A stretch of DNA of 64,000 nucleotides, from NCBI RefSeq assembly GCF_002245215.1, contig NZ_NPMR01000002.1:682001-746000 (forward strand), written 5' to 3'. A model generated the notes under the pieces. The model did not search any database, had not been told where the DNA came from, and worked only from the letters and a program-made list of their open reading frames with translations. This DNA is from Microbacterium sp. Yaish 1 (GTDB lineage: Bacteria > Actinomycetota > Actinomycetes > Actinomycetales > Microbacteriaceae). The translations under genes were made by a program, and so were the position numbers. Each line of letters opens with the position of its first letter. Positions within the stretch are counted from its first letter, which is position 1. Positions 1 to 7,492 of the stretch are shown here, in pieces.

Positions 1-621
1 GCGCTCGAAACGGCCGGCTCCCGGGACACCGGCGACCAGCCTGCTGCGTGCCACGGCGAGAGACGCTTCGAGGGCGGCGCCGGCCGCGTCGGCGAGGGCC
101 GCGGCGACCGCGTGCAGGATGATCGTCGGGTCGGATGCCGCGAGGTCGAACCGGGCGATGCGTGCCAGCATCCGCCGGTACCGCACCCGCAGCGCAACCC
201 AGGCGTCATCACCCGAGGACGCCGCGAAGCCGTCCTCGGCGCCGACGGCATCCAGCATCTGCGCGCTCAACTCGTCGCGTGTCGGGAGTCCGTCGCCCTC
301 GGAGGCGAGATCGGCGAGCTCCTCGGGATGCCGCAGGTAGAAGTCGGCCAGCCCGAGCGACGCGCCGAGCACCGACCAGACCGCGCCGGGCCGGCGTCGC
401 AACGAGTCGGTCACGATCGACGCGTCGCGCCGCGCGATGCGCAGCAGCGCCGACACCGCGGCATCGGGGTCCGCGGCCGCCTCGGCCGACGCGATCAGCT
501 CGTCCCGGTCGACCCCCGTCAGCTCGGCGAGGTCGGCGAGGTCGGCGTCAGCCCGTCCGAGATCGTCGAAACCCGCGCGGGCCAGCCCCGTCAGTCCGGT
601 CGAACGAGGTGACCGGCTCAT
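1..621 (-). CDS. glnE: Glutamine synthetase adenylyltransferase/deadenylyltransferase, N-terminal part (cut by window edge)
   Basis: Bifunctional enzyme that adds AMP to, or removes it from, a tyrosine of glutamine synthetase. Only the first 207 codons lie in the window; the frame is open to base 1. It begins MSRSPRSTGLTGLARAGF and carries the family-type segment GLADFYLRHPEEL near residue 80. The start is 4 bases past the glnA stop, so the two genes are very probably cotranscribed. Identification rests on this N-terminal pattern and on the glnA2-glnE order known from Mycobacterium and Streptomyces; the catalytic GxD motifs are outside the window. Confidence 0.88.
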   Translation of the reverse strand, partial: MSRSPRSTGLTGLARAGFDDLGRADADLADLAELTGVDRDELIASAEAAADPDAAVSALLRIARRDASIVTDSLRRRPGAVWSVLGASLGLADFYLRHPEELADLASEGDGLPTRDELSAQMLDAVGAEDGFAASSGDDAWVALRVRYRRMLARIARFDLAASDPTIILHAVAAALADAAGAALEASLAVARSRLVAGVPGAGRFER

Positions 622-625
622 GGCC

Positions 626-1963
626 TCAGAGCATCTCCAGGTTGCTCTTGAGCTCGAACGGAGTCACCTGGGCACGGTAGTTCTGCCACTCGCGTCGCTT
701 GTTCAGCAGCACGTAGTTGAACACCTGCTCGCCGAGCGTCTCGGCGACGAGCTCGGACTCCTCCATGTACTCGAGGGCGTGGTCGAGGCTCGCGGGCAGG
801 GGCGCGTAGCCGAGGGCCCGACGCTCGGAGTCGGTGAGCGACCACACGTTGTCCTCGGCCTCGGCCGGCAGCTCGTAGCCCTCTTCGATGCCCTTGAGGC
901 CCGCGGCCAGCAGCAGCGCGTAGGCGAGGTACGGGTTCGCGGCCGAGTCCAGAGCTCGGTACTCGACGCGCGAGGACTGGCTCTTGTTGGGCTTGTACAT
1001 CGGCACCCGCACAAGAGCCGAGCGGTTGTTGTGGCCCCACGTGATGAAGCTCGGGGCCTCGTCGCCGCCCCACAGACGCTTGTACGAGTTCACGAACTGG
1101 TTGGTGACCGCGGAGATCTCGTTCGCGTGACGGAGAAGACCGGCGATGAACTGCCGACCCGTCTGCGAGAGCTGGTACTGCGCGCCCTCTTCGTAGAACG
1201 CGTTCACGTCGCCCTCGAAGAGCGACATGTGGGTGTGCATTCCACTGCCCGGGTGGCCGCTGAGGGGCTTCGGCATGAAGGTCGCGTACACGCCCTGCTC
1301 GATCGCCACCTCCTTGATGACGGTCCGGAACGTCATGATGTTGTCGGCCGTCGCGAGGGCGTCGGCGTAACGCAGGTCGATCTCGTTCTGGCCGGGGCCA
1401 CCCTCGTGGTGGCTGTACTCGACGGAGATGCCGAGGTCTTCCAGCATCCGGACCGAGCGCCGGCGGAAGTCGTGGGCCGTGCCGCCCGGGACGTTGTCGA
1501 AGTAGCCGGCGGAATCGACCGGCTCGGGACCGTCGGGGCCGTACGACGACGACTTCAGCAGGTAGAACTCGATCTCGGGGTGCGTGTAGAACGTGAACCC
1601 GGCGTCGGCGGCCTTCGCGAGGGTCCGCTTGAGAACGTTGCGGGGGTCGGCGACAGCGGGCTGGCCGTCGGGCGTCGTGATGTCGCAGAACATCCGAGCG
1701 GTCGGGTCGATCTCACCGCGCCAGGGCAGGAGCTGGAACGTCGTCGGATCCGGGTGGGCGAGCAGGTCCGACTCGTAGCTGCGCGTCAGCCCCTCGATGG
1801 CCGAACCGTCGAACCCGAGCCCCTCGGCGAACGCGCCTTCGACCTCGGCCGGCGCGATCGCCACCGACTTCAGGGTGCCGATCACATCGGTGAACCAGAG
1901 CCGCACGAACTTGACGCCGCGCTCCTCGATCGTTCGCAGTACGAAGTCCCGCTGCTTGTCCAT
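626..1963 (-). CDS. glnA: Type I glutamine synthetase (GlnA2-like)
   Basis: Makes glutamine from glutamate, ammonia and ATP in the cytoplasm. At 445 residues it matches actinobacterial GlnA2. Visible motifs in order: DGSAIEG (about 52-58), NEIDLRYADA (metal ligand), GHPGSGMHTHMSL (ATP/metal binding), NSYKRLWGGDEAPSF and SRVEYRALDSAANPYLA (substrate binding). The loop that holds the adenylylation tyrosine in GlnA1 (NLYDLP type) reads NVWSLT here, so that tyrosine is absent although glnE follows directly. The start ATG has a strong purine-rich ribosome site (GGAGAGGA). GlnA1 versus GlnA2 is inferred from the length, the loop and the glnE neighbour. Confidence 0.95.
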   Translation of the reverse strand: MDKQRDFVLRTIEERGVKFVRLWFTDVIGTLKSVAIAPAEVEGAFAEGLGFDGSAIEGLTRSYESDLLAHPDPTTFQLLPWRGEIDPTARMFCDITTPDGQPAVADPRNVLKRTLAKAADAGFTFYTHPEIEFYLLKSSSYGPDGPEPVDSAGYFDNVPGGTAHDFRRRSVRMLEDLGISVEYSHHEGGPGQNEIDLRYADALATADNIMTFRTVIKEVAIEQGVYATFMPKPLSGHPGSGMHTHMSLFEGDVNAFYEEGAQYQLSQTGRQFIAGLLRHANEISAVTNQFVNSYKRLWGGDEAPSFITWGHNNRSALVRVPMYKPNKSQSSRVEYRALDSAANPYLAYALLLAAGLKGIEEGYELPAEAEDNVWSLTDSERRALGYAPLPASLDHALEYMEESELVAETLGEQVFNYVLLNKRREWQNYRAQVTPFELKSNLEML

Positions 1964-1996
1964 CGCGTCCTCTCCGAGACAGGGTCGGGTCCCAGA

Positions 1997-2218
1997 CTAC
2001 TGGCGGCGAGCGCCCTCCGACGGCGGCGTGCCCCAGTCATCCTCCCGAGCCTCGTCCTCTCGCCACGCCTGCGCCCGCTGCGCCATGATCTGCGGCGCCC
2101 GGGCTGCTTCCTCGGCCGAGGCGAACGGGCCGGCACGATCGGCGCCCGGCGATTGCTTGCCGCGCTCGACCTCGTGCGTCGTGAGGTTGTACCAGTACTC
2201 GCCGTCGCTCTCGGGCAT
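1997..2218 (-). CDS. Small conserved actinobacterial protein, unknown function
   Basis: A 73-residue protein starting MPESDGEYWYNLTTHEVE. The pattern EYWYN, then a conserved G-P-x-AS-EEAARA stretch and a C-terminal W near DDWG resembles small actinobacterial proteins loosely annotated as SPOR-like or methionine-aminopeptidase-associated; no catalytic residue can be named. It is very hydrophilic, with no signal or membrane segment. The ATG is preceded by GGAG at a usable distance. It lies 33 bases upstream of glnA on the same strand and may be cotranscribed with it. A much longer open frame extends upstream through ppgK on the opposite strand; that part is a GC-bias artefact. Confidence 0.75.
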   Translation of the reverse strand: MPESDGEYWYNLTTHEVERGKQSPGADRAGPFASAEEAARAPQIMAQRAQAWREDEAREDDWGTPPSEGARRQ

Positions 2219-2283
2219 GGTCGCTCCAGACTGCGCCTGCGGTGGCGCTCGGTCCGAGCCTAATCCGCCCGGCTCGCGCTCGA

Positions 2284-2289
2284 TAGGCT
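2284..2289 (+). promoter_or_regulatory. -10 hexamer of ppgK, leaderless layout
   Basis: TAGGCT lies 7 bases before the ppgK ATG at 2297. There is no room for a Shine-Dalgarno sequence, so transcription should begin at or next to the start codon. Confidence 0.6.
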
Positions 2290-2296
2290 GAGCCGT

Positions 2297-3121
2297 ATGA
2301 GTGCGAGTGCGACGCGGGCCGTCGGAGTGGACATCGGGGGAACCGGGATCAAGGGAGCCGTCGTCGACCTGTCGACCGGCGAGCTCCTGACCGACCGCAT
2401 CAAGGTCGCCACCCCGAAGGGCGCCGAGCCCGAGGACGTCCTGGATGCCGTCAAGGTCGTGCTCGACCGACTCGAGGTGACCGACGCGGGCGACGTGCCG
2501 CTCGGCGTGGCCTTCCCCGCGATCGTGAAGAACGGCCGCACCCTGTCGGCGGCCAACGTCGCCGACACCTGGATCGATTTCGAGGCCGAGAGCTTCTTCG
2601 AGAAGGGGCTCGGCCGCCAGATCCACTTCGCGAACGACGCGGATGTCGCCGGCGTCGCCGAGCTGCGCTACGGCGCCGCACGCGGCCAGGACGGGCTCGT
2701 CATCCTGACGACCCTCGGCACCGGCATCGGCTCGGCCATGATCTACAACGGCGTGCTGATCCCCAACTCCGAGCTCGGGCACGTCCACCGGGCGAAGCAC
2801 GGCAAGGACGCCGAGGCCTGGGCCGCGTACTCGGCGATGGAGCGCGACCAGCTCGACTGGCCCGAGTGGGCCGAGCGGCTGCAGTGGTACTACAGCCACA
2901 TCGAGTTCCTCTTCTCCCCCGACCTGTTCGTCGTGGGCGGCGGAGTGTCCAAGCACGCCGACAAGTTCCTGCCGCTGCTCGACCTGAAGACGCCGATCGT
3001 GCCCGCCGTCCACCGCAACAACGCCGGCATCATCGGCGCAGCGGCCCTCGCGCTCGCGGGCGAGCGCCCGGGCGTCCTCGACGAGACCACGGAAGACCTC
3101 GCCGGCACGACCGCCCACTGA
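2297..3121 (+). CDS. ppgK: Polyphosphate glucokinase
   Basis: Phosphorylates glucose to glucose-6-phosphate using inorganic polyphosphate (and usually ATP), feeding the glycolysis and pentose-phosphate genes elsewhere in the window. It is an ROK-family protein of 274 residues. The phosphate-binding motif DIGGTGIKGAVVD is at about 11-23 and the TLGTGIGSAMIYNG segment near 145, followed by NSELGH, all typical of actinobacterial PpgK. A second glycine-rich stretch, VVGGGVSKHADKF, lies near 213. The start ATG has a -10 hexamer 7 bases upstream and no ribosome site, suggesting a leaderless mRNA. It is monocistronic, followed by an inverted repeat and the rnpB-derived repeat. Confidence 0.95.
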   Translation: MSASATRAVGVDIGGTGIKGAVVDLSTGELLTDRIKVATPKGAEPEDVLDAVKVVLDRLEVTDAGDVPLGVAFPAIVKNGRTLSAANVADTWIDFEAESFFEKGLGRQIHFANDADVAGVAELRYGAARGQDGLVILTTLGTGIGSAMIYNGVLIPNSELGHVHRAKHGKDAEAWAAYSAMERDQLDWPEWAERLQWYYSHIEFLFSPDLFVVGGGVSKHADKFLPLLDLKTPIVPAVHRNNAGIIGAAALALAGERPGVLDETTEDLAGTTAH

Positions 3122-3160
3122 CCGTCGCGCGGCCAGGTCTCGGCGGCCCTTCGGCTTCGG

Positions 3161-3216
3161 GCGCACTTCCGCGCATCACGCGCGCTTCGAGTCGCGCACG
3201 ATACGCGGAAGTGCGC
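3161..3216. repeat. 13-bp inverted repeat downstream of ppgK (possible terminator)
   Basis: GCGCACTTCCGCG at 3161-3173 is exactly complementary to CGCGGAAGTGCGC at 3204-3216, with imperfect pairing extending inward. It could terminate ppgK. The right arm lies inside the left rnpB-derived repeat; the other copy of that repeat, at rnpB itself, has only this one arm. The rest of the 308-base gap 3122-3429 holds the rnpB-derived repeat and no credible gene. Confidence 0.6.
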
Positions 3217-3277
3217 CTGACGCGAGCGCGAGGGGAGACGTTCGGGCGAATGGGCCGGCCTGTACGCCGGCTTCTGT
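3195..3277. repeat. Left copy of rnpB 3'-end direct repeat (candidate attachment site)
   Basis: This stretch matches 4611-4693 at 80 of 83 positions; differences are at 3203, 3219 and 3271. Bases 3244-3277 correspond to the last 34 nt of the RNase P RNA on the minus strand and the rest to its downstream flank. The similarity ends abruptly at 3277, inside the rnpB sequence, so this is a fragment and not a second gene. Confidence 0.9.
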
Positions 3278-3429
3278 GGTGGGCATATCGGCCATGCGCC
3301 CGGGCTCTAGCTGAGCGTGCGTCGCGCCGCGCGCGTTCTGGGGAGCGGAAATCGGACGATGCGACACCCGAGCGACGATTCGCCGAGTGAAAAAGGCGTA
3401 CGCGCTCAGCCGCGACCTCGGGGGCGAGA

Positions 3430-4470
3430 TCAGGAGGCGATGAGCTTGTTTGACTTAGAACGGTTGCAACGCCAACAGAGCGTCTGCAGGTTCTCCTCAA
3501 CCGTCATCCCGCCGCGCGACACAGGGATGATGTGGTCGACTTCCAGGAGCAGATTCGGTTCAACCCGGACGGACGCGCCACAGCTCTTGCATGCCCATCC
3601 GTCGCGATCCTTGATGTAGGCGCGGAGTCTGGCAGTCATCAGCGCCCGCTGCCCCTGGGCGGACTTCCGGAACTTGATCGACTGAGCGAGGAACTCGACC
3701 ATCGCGTCGATCGCCGGAGTGTCCAACTTCACCGTGGTGCGCTGGGAGCTGTTACCACCAGCGCTCACGTACTCGAATCGGTACTCCGGGTAGGGAACGG
3801 ACACAGGCGACAACTTGACGCCGACCTGCGACATGAACTCATCCGCGAAGTACTTCATGATGAACGGAGGCGGGCTAACTACACCCACGATCTGCGACTC
3901 GCGGGCCCGAAGGTTTGCTACCGCCGCTTCGAGGCTCGAGATACTCTCCCCCAGCGTCTCCACGTCGGCCAGCGTGCCCTCGTCTGCTCTGATGTCGAAG
4001 TACTTGGAGACGTACTTGATCGGGTTGCTCGCGGCGTTTCTGACCAACTGCAGCGAGCAGTTGTGCACGTTACTCGCCGCGTACTCCGCGACATTGCGGT
4101 CTCGCCGGTAATTGTGGGCGCTGGTGTTCTCGAACGTGGCGAGGTGCGCGTACCGCCCCGTCCCCGTGGCGCCGACCTCGAAGGAACCGCGATCCCGGAT
4201 CTCAGCGACGTACTGGGTGACTTCGTTGTGTTCATAAGTGAGCGCAGCTATCTCCGCCTTATGTGCAGCGAACTCGTCACTGGCGAAATACCTCCGCTTA
4301 CGTATCTCGCGAATGACGCTCGGCGCCTTCCAAGCAATCACCGCGATGATCGCCGCCGGAATCGCGACGTACCAGAAGTTCACCAGCAAAGAGATAATGA
4401 GGACGATCGCGAAGAAGATGATGAGGTACTGCACCTTAGGACTCCCCCCGAGCTCAGGTGTTGTGTCCAT
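3430..4470 (-). CDS. Membrane-anchored HNH endonuclease-domain protein
   Basis: Up to 346 residues. Residues 13-49 form one or two hydrophobic membrane segments. The middle (about 60-280) has no domain I recognise, with a possible coiled coil around DVETLGESISSLEAAVANL. The C-terminus (about 284-346) is an HNH domain with CKSCGA and CWRC zinc pairs, EVDHIIPVSRGG and the ENLQTLC asparagine. Codon use and GC are clearly lower than in flanking genes. A second start, GTG at 4434, has GGGGGGAG seven bases upstream and would begin at the membrane segment, while a -10-like TATGCT lies only 2 bases before the ATG at 4470; the shorter form may be the real one. The gene is alone between the rnpB repeats. 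A defence or selfish-DNA role is possible but unproven. Confidence 0.85.
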   Translation of the reverse strand: MDTTPELGGSPKVQYLIIFFAIVLIISLLVNFWYVAIPAAIIAVIAWKAPSVIREIRKRRYFASDEFAAHKAEIAALTYEHNEVTQYVAEIRDRGSFEVGATGTGRYAHLATFENTSAHNYRRDRNVAEYAASNVHNCSLQLVRNAASNPIKYVSKYFDIRADEGTLADVETLGESISSLEAAVANLRARESQIVGVVSPPPFIMKYFADEFMSQVGVKLSPVSVPYPEYRFEYVSAGGNSSQRTTVKLDTPAIDAMVEFLAQSIKFRKSAQGQRALMTARLRAYIKDRDGWACKSCGASVRVEPNLLLEVDHIIPVSRGGMTVEENLQTLCWRCNRSKSNKLIAS

Positions 4471-4610
4471 TTAGCATAGCCGCTTGATCGCTCCGCCTAG
4501 CATCGATGATTCCACCCACACTGGCGTTCAGGCGCAAGGTTCGCGTTCCTCGATAGTGAAGATAGGGCGCGCGCCAGGAAGCATGGTGACGCTTCGCGGC
4601 ATCCGAACCC

Positions 4611-4693
4611 CGCACGATGCGCGGAAGTGCGCCTAACGCGAGCGCGAGGGGAGACGTTCGGGCGAATGGGCCGGCCTGTACGCCGGGTTCTGT
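4611..4693. repeat. Right copy of rnpB 3'-end direct repeat (in the intact gene)
   Basis: Partner of 3195-3277, offset by exactly 1416 bases without gaps. This copy is continuous with the complete RNase P RNA gene: bases 4660-4693 are its 3' end and 4611-4659 its downstream flank. Confidence 0.9.
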
Positions 4694-5028
4694 CCGGGGG
4701 CGTGAGCCCCGTGGACGGCCATCTCTCTCGGCGACACGTTGCCGTGCCGCTCCAGCGGTCTACCCGGGGACTCGGCGGACCGCGTCAACATCCCCTGTCT
4801 GACCTTGCTCCGGACGAGGTTTACCGTGCGAGTCGTGTCACCACGACCCCGGTGGTCTCTTACACCACCCTTTCACCCTTACCGGCGCGGACGCCGGCGG
4901 TCTGCTTTCTGTGGCACTGTCTCGCGGATCACTCCGGGTGGGTGTTACCCACCGTCCTGTCCTGTGGAGCCCGGACGTTCCTCGGTGCGGTTGCCCGCCA
5001 CGCGACCGTCCAGCCGACCCATTCGCCC
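4660..5028 (-). ncRNA. rnpB: RNase P RNA (bacterial type A)
   Basis: Catalytic RNA of ribonuclease P, which cuts the 5' leader from tRNA precursors. Read on the minus strand, the 5' GGGCGAATGGG (5028-5018) pairs with 3' CCCATTCGCCC (4670-4660) to form helix P1. The conserved core GAGGAACGTCCGGGCTCC is at 4983-4966, followed by ACAGGACAGG; near the 3' end are GGGTAAACCTCGTCCGG and ACAGAACCCGGCGTACAGG. About 370 nt is normal for Actinobacteria. End points are approximate. The 3' end is duplicated upstream of the HNH gene. Confidence 0.95.
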
Positions 5029-5032
5029 GTCG

Positions 5033-5038
5033 AGTCTA
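5033..5038 (-). promoter_or_regulatory. -10 hexamer of rnpB
   Basis: TAGACT on the minus strand ends 4 bases before the P1 5' strand of RNase P RNA and lies just past the stop codon of the polymerase gene. No clear -35 was found. Confidence 0.5.
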
Positions 5039-5063
5039 CCGGCGGGCCCGCCTTCGCCCGTCG

Positions 5064-6752
5064 TCAGCTCTTGTCGGCGGATGCCGCGATGCGCACGTCC
5101 AGCAGGAAGTCGAGGGGGAACGAGCCGAAGAGCAGCCGCCCGGCCGCGTCGGCGGCATCGCGAACAGCTGCCGAGGCGGCCTCGGCGTGCTCGACCGGGG
5201 TGTGCACGATGATCTCGTCGTGGAGGAAGAACGCGAGGTGCGCGCGTCCCGTGACGGGGTGATCTCCGACGCTCGGAAACGACGCCAGGCGCTGCCGCAG
5301 GTCGGCGAGCCAGGCGAGCGCCCACTCGGCGGCGGTTCCTTGGACGACGAAGTTCCTCGTGAAGCGCCCGCGCTCGCGCGCCCGTGACCGGGCGAGCGTC
5401 TTGATGGCGTCGGATGCCTCGGGCTCGGCGGCGTCCGCTTGGAGGTCTCGCCACCCGGCTGACGGGGCCGGGCTGGTGCGCCCGAGGAGCGTACGCACCG
5501 AGCCGCCCTCCTCGCCCACGCGCGCCGCGTCGTCGACGAGGGCCATCGCCCGGGGATAGGCGCGGCGAAGCGACGGGACGAGCCGGCCGCTGTCGCCGGT
5601 CGTCGCCCCGTACATCGCACCGAGCAGCGCCATCTTCGCCTCCTGGCGCGAGGGGACGGTACCGCGTGCCACGATGCCCTCGTACAGGTCACGGCCCCGT
5701 GCAGCGTCGGCGAGAGCGAGGTCACCGGACATCGCCGCGAGGATGCGCGGCTCGAGCTGAGCGACGTCCGCGACCACCAGCTGCCATCCCGGATCGGCGC
5801 GCACCGCGGGGCGCAGCATCCGCGGCAGCTGCAGCGCTCCCCCGCCCGACGACGCCCAGCGCCCCGTGACGACTCCGCCCGGAACGTAGACCGGACGGAA
5901 CCGGTCGGTCGGGATCCACTCGTCCATCCACGCCCAGCCGTTGGCGCTCAGCAGCCGCATCGCACGCTTGTAGGCCAGGAGCGGCTCGATGACCGGGTGC
6001 TCGTGACGTCGGAGCTCCCACTTGCTCGTCGACTCCACGAGCACACCCACCCGATGCAGCGAGCGCAGCAGGCGCGGCTGCGAGTCGAGGCTCGCGGCCG
6101 GGTCGCCGAGGGCGGCCCGCACCCGGTCGGCCAGGTCGCGGACGAGACTCGGCAGCTCACCCGGTCGCGGGCGCGGACCGAGCGCGTCGGCGAGGATCGC
6201 GTCGTGCACCTCGCGGCTCCACGGGACGCCGGCGGTGTTCAGTTCGACGGCGACGAGGGCTCCGGCAGACTCCGCGGCGGTCAGCAGGCGCAGTCGGCCG
6301 GGGTCGGTCGCGCACTCGATCGCCCGGGCCTGACGCGCGAACTCCGCCAGCGTCGCGTCGAGGTCGTGCGGGAGGGCGTCGGCAGCCGGCTCGAGCGAGA
6401 AGAGGACGTCGCGATCAGACACCGGGTCGTCCGGTGCGGCATCCCAGACGGTCGCGGCCCGCAGCTGTGCGCCGTCCGTGACGAGTGAGCTGTCGCGAAG
6501 AATCGCATGGCACAGGCGCACGTCATGGCACCGCGGGACACGCACGCCCGCGGCGAGGATGTCGTGATACCAGGCCGTCGTATCGGACCAGATCCATCGC
6601 GCATCGGGATCGGCTGCGATCTCACCTGCCAGCTCGCCGGCGGCGACACGACTGCGCTCGATCACCGCGCCGGCGGCATCCACGACGGCGACGTCGACGT
6701 CTCCGTCGGTGCGGCGTCCCACCGCGCGCCAGCGGGCGCGCGGCGCGGTCAT
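5064..6752 (-). CDS. Bifunctional 3'-5' exonuclease/DNA polymerase, PolA-like
   Basis: A family A polymerase-like protein of 562 residues found widely in Actinobacteria in addition to true PolA; it has no 5' nuclease domain. The N-terminal third corresponds to a degenerate 3'-5' exonuclease fold. The polymerase half shows a variant motif A (VVADVAQLEPRILAAMSGD instead of the DYSQIELR type), motif B RQEAKMALLGAMYGATTG (R, K and YG of the O-helix kept) and motif C FFLHDEIIVHTP with the catalytic HDE. It probably acts in repair synthesis, but the role is not established. It starts 7 bases after the zinc-ribbon gene stop, so they are likely one transcript; rnpB follows with its own promoter. Confidence 0.88.
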   Translation of the reverse strand: MTAPRARWRAVGRRTDGDVDVAVVDAAGAVIERSRVAAGELAGEIAADPDARWIWSDTTAWYHDILAAGVRVPRCHDVRLCHAILRDSSLVTDGAQLRAATVWDAAPDDPVSDRDVLFSLEPAADALPHDLDATLAEFARQARAIECATDPGRLRLLTAAESAGALVAVELNTAGVPWSREVHDAILADALGPRPRPGELPSLVRDLADRVRAALGDPAASLDSQPRLLRSLHRVGVLVESTSKWELRRHEHPVIEPLLAYKRAMRLLSANGWAWMDEWIPTDRFRPVYVPGGVVTGRWASSGGGALQLPRMLRPAVRADPGWQLVVADVAQLEPRILAAMSGDLALADAARGRDLYEGIVARGTVPSRQEAKMALLGAMYGATTGDSGRLVPSLRRAYPRAMALVDDAARVGEEGGSVRTLLGRTSPAPSAGWRDLQADAAEPEASDAIKTLARSRARERGRFTRNFVVQGTAAEWALAWLADLRQRLASFPSVGDHPVTGRAHLAFFLHDEIIVHTPVEHAEAASAAVRDAADAAGRLLFGSFPLDFLLDVRIAASADKS

Positions 6753-6759
6753 CGACGGG

Positions 6760-7491
6760 TCACAGACCGGATTCGTCGGTGCGGACGAGGATGCAGCCGC
6801 ACTCGGGGCACGTCACGACCTCGTCGGCAGCAGCCTGCCCGATCGCCTTGAGGTCGGTTCCGGAGAGCTCCATGTGGCACCCGCCGCACGTGCGGCGCTG
6901 CAGGAGACCGGCGCCCGGTGTCCGCTCGGCGAGCGACTCGTAGCACGACAGAAGATCTGCGGGCACCTTGGCCGCGACCGCCGCACGGTCACGGGTGGCG
7001 GCGTCGAGACGCGCCTGGGCGTCCGCGACGGCGGCCTTGCCTTCGGCGCTCAACCGGCCGCCCTCGTCGTTGACCTCGGCGATCAGGGCCTGCTGCGCCG
7101 AGACCGCGGCCTCTGCGGCCTCCAGGCGCTCCATCGCCTCGAGCTGCGCGTCCTCCAGCTCGCTCTTGCGGCGCGCGAGCGAGGCGATCTCGTGCTCGAG
7201 GCCCTGGGCGTCCTTCGGGTTCGACGTCGCGGCCAGCCGCTCGGCATCGCGTGCGGCCCGGGCGTCGACGACCGCGACGTCCGAGGCGATGCGCTTGAGC
7301 TCGGCCTCGATGTCGTCGCGCTTGCCGAGAAGACCCGTCAATTCGACGGAGAGCTCCTGACGACGCGCGAGCAGCTCGTTGACACGCGCAGCCTGAGCCG
7401 GATTGCGCTTCGCGGCCTCCGCTCCGCGTGCCTGCGCGTCGAGGCGAGCGATGTCCAGCAGCAGCAGCTGATCTGCGGGGGTGGCTTTCAT
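6760..7491 (-). CDS. Coiled-coil protein with C-terminal zinc ribbon
   Basis: A 243-residue cytoplasmic protein of the C4-type zinc-ribbon family (M. tuberculosis Rv2229c type). It starts MKATPADQLLLLDIARLD, which aligns with the usual family N-terminus, then runs as a long helical coiled coil (about 20-180) and ends in a zinc ribbon RTCGGCHMEL ... VTCPECGCILV with two CxxC pairs. Function is unknown; binding to nucleic acid or RNA polymerase-like partners is speculation. The ATG at 7491 is only 1 base after the 3' end of tRNA-Val, so there is no ribosome site outside the tRNA; the frame can be extended through the tRNA but the conserved start argues against that. It is followed by the polymerase-like gene. 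Confidence 0.88.
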   Translation of the reverse strand: MKATPADQLLLLDIARLDAQARGAEAAKRNPAQAARVNELLARRQELSVELTGLLGKRDDIEAELKRIASDVAVVDARAARDAERLAATSNPKDAQGLEHEIASLARRKSELEDAQLEAMERLEAAEAAVSAQQALIAEVNDEGGRLSAEGKAAVADAQARLDAATRDRAAVAAKVPADLLSCYESLAERTPGAGLLQRRTCGGCHMELSGTDLKAIGQAAADEVVTCPECGCILVRTDESGL

Positions 7492-7492
7492 G

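Larger units (their letters stand above)
3195..4693. mobile_element. Putative genomic islet integrated at the 3' end of rnpB
   Basis: Two direct copies of the rnpB 3' end bracket about 1.3 kb of visibly lower GC content that contains one gene, an HNH-nuclease protein. Duplication of the 3' end of an RNA gene is the usual footprint of site-specific integration. No integrase, excisionase or transposase is present, so it would be a decayed, miniature or trans-mobilised element. A simple tandem duplication followed by insertion is the alternative. Confidence 0.55.

Noticed and set aside
437..2263. 608-residue open frame on the plus strand
   Set aside because: Antisense to glnA; composition (Arg/Val/Glu/Gly repeats) is typical of a GC-rich shadow frame and it matches no family.
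3250..3277. Second, truncated RNase P RNA gene
   Set aside because: Only the terminal 34 nt are present; none of the catalytic core, so it is a repeat fragment.
3278..4610. Insertion sequence or intact phage-type element
   Set aside because: No transposase or integrase frame and no terminal inverted repeats at the boundaries; only the direct rnpB repeats.
4617..5262. Small open frames across 4617-5262
   Set aside because: The region is RNase P RNA with conserved P1 and core sequences; no protein family seen.
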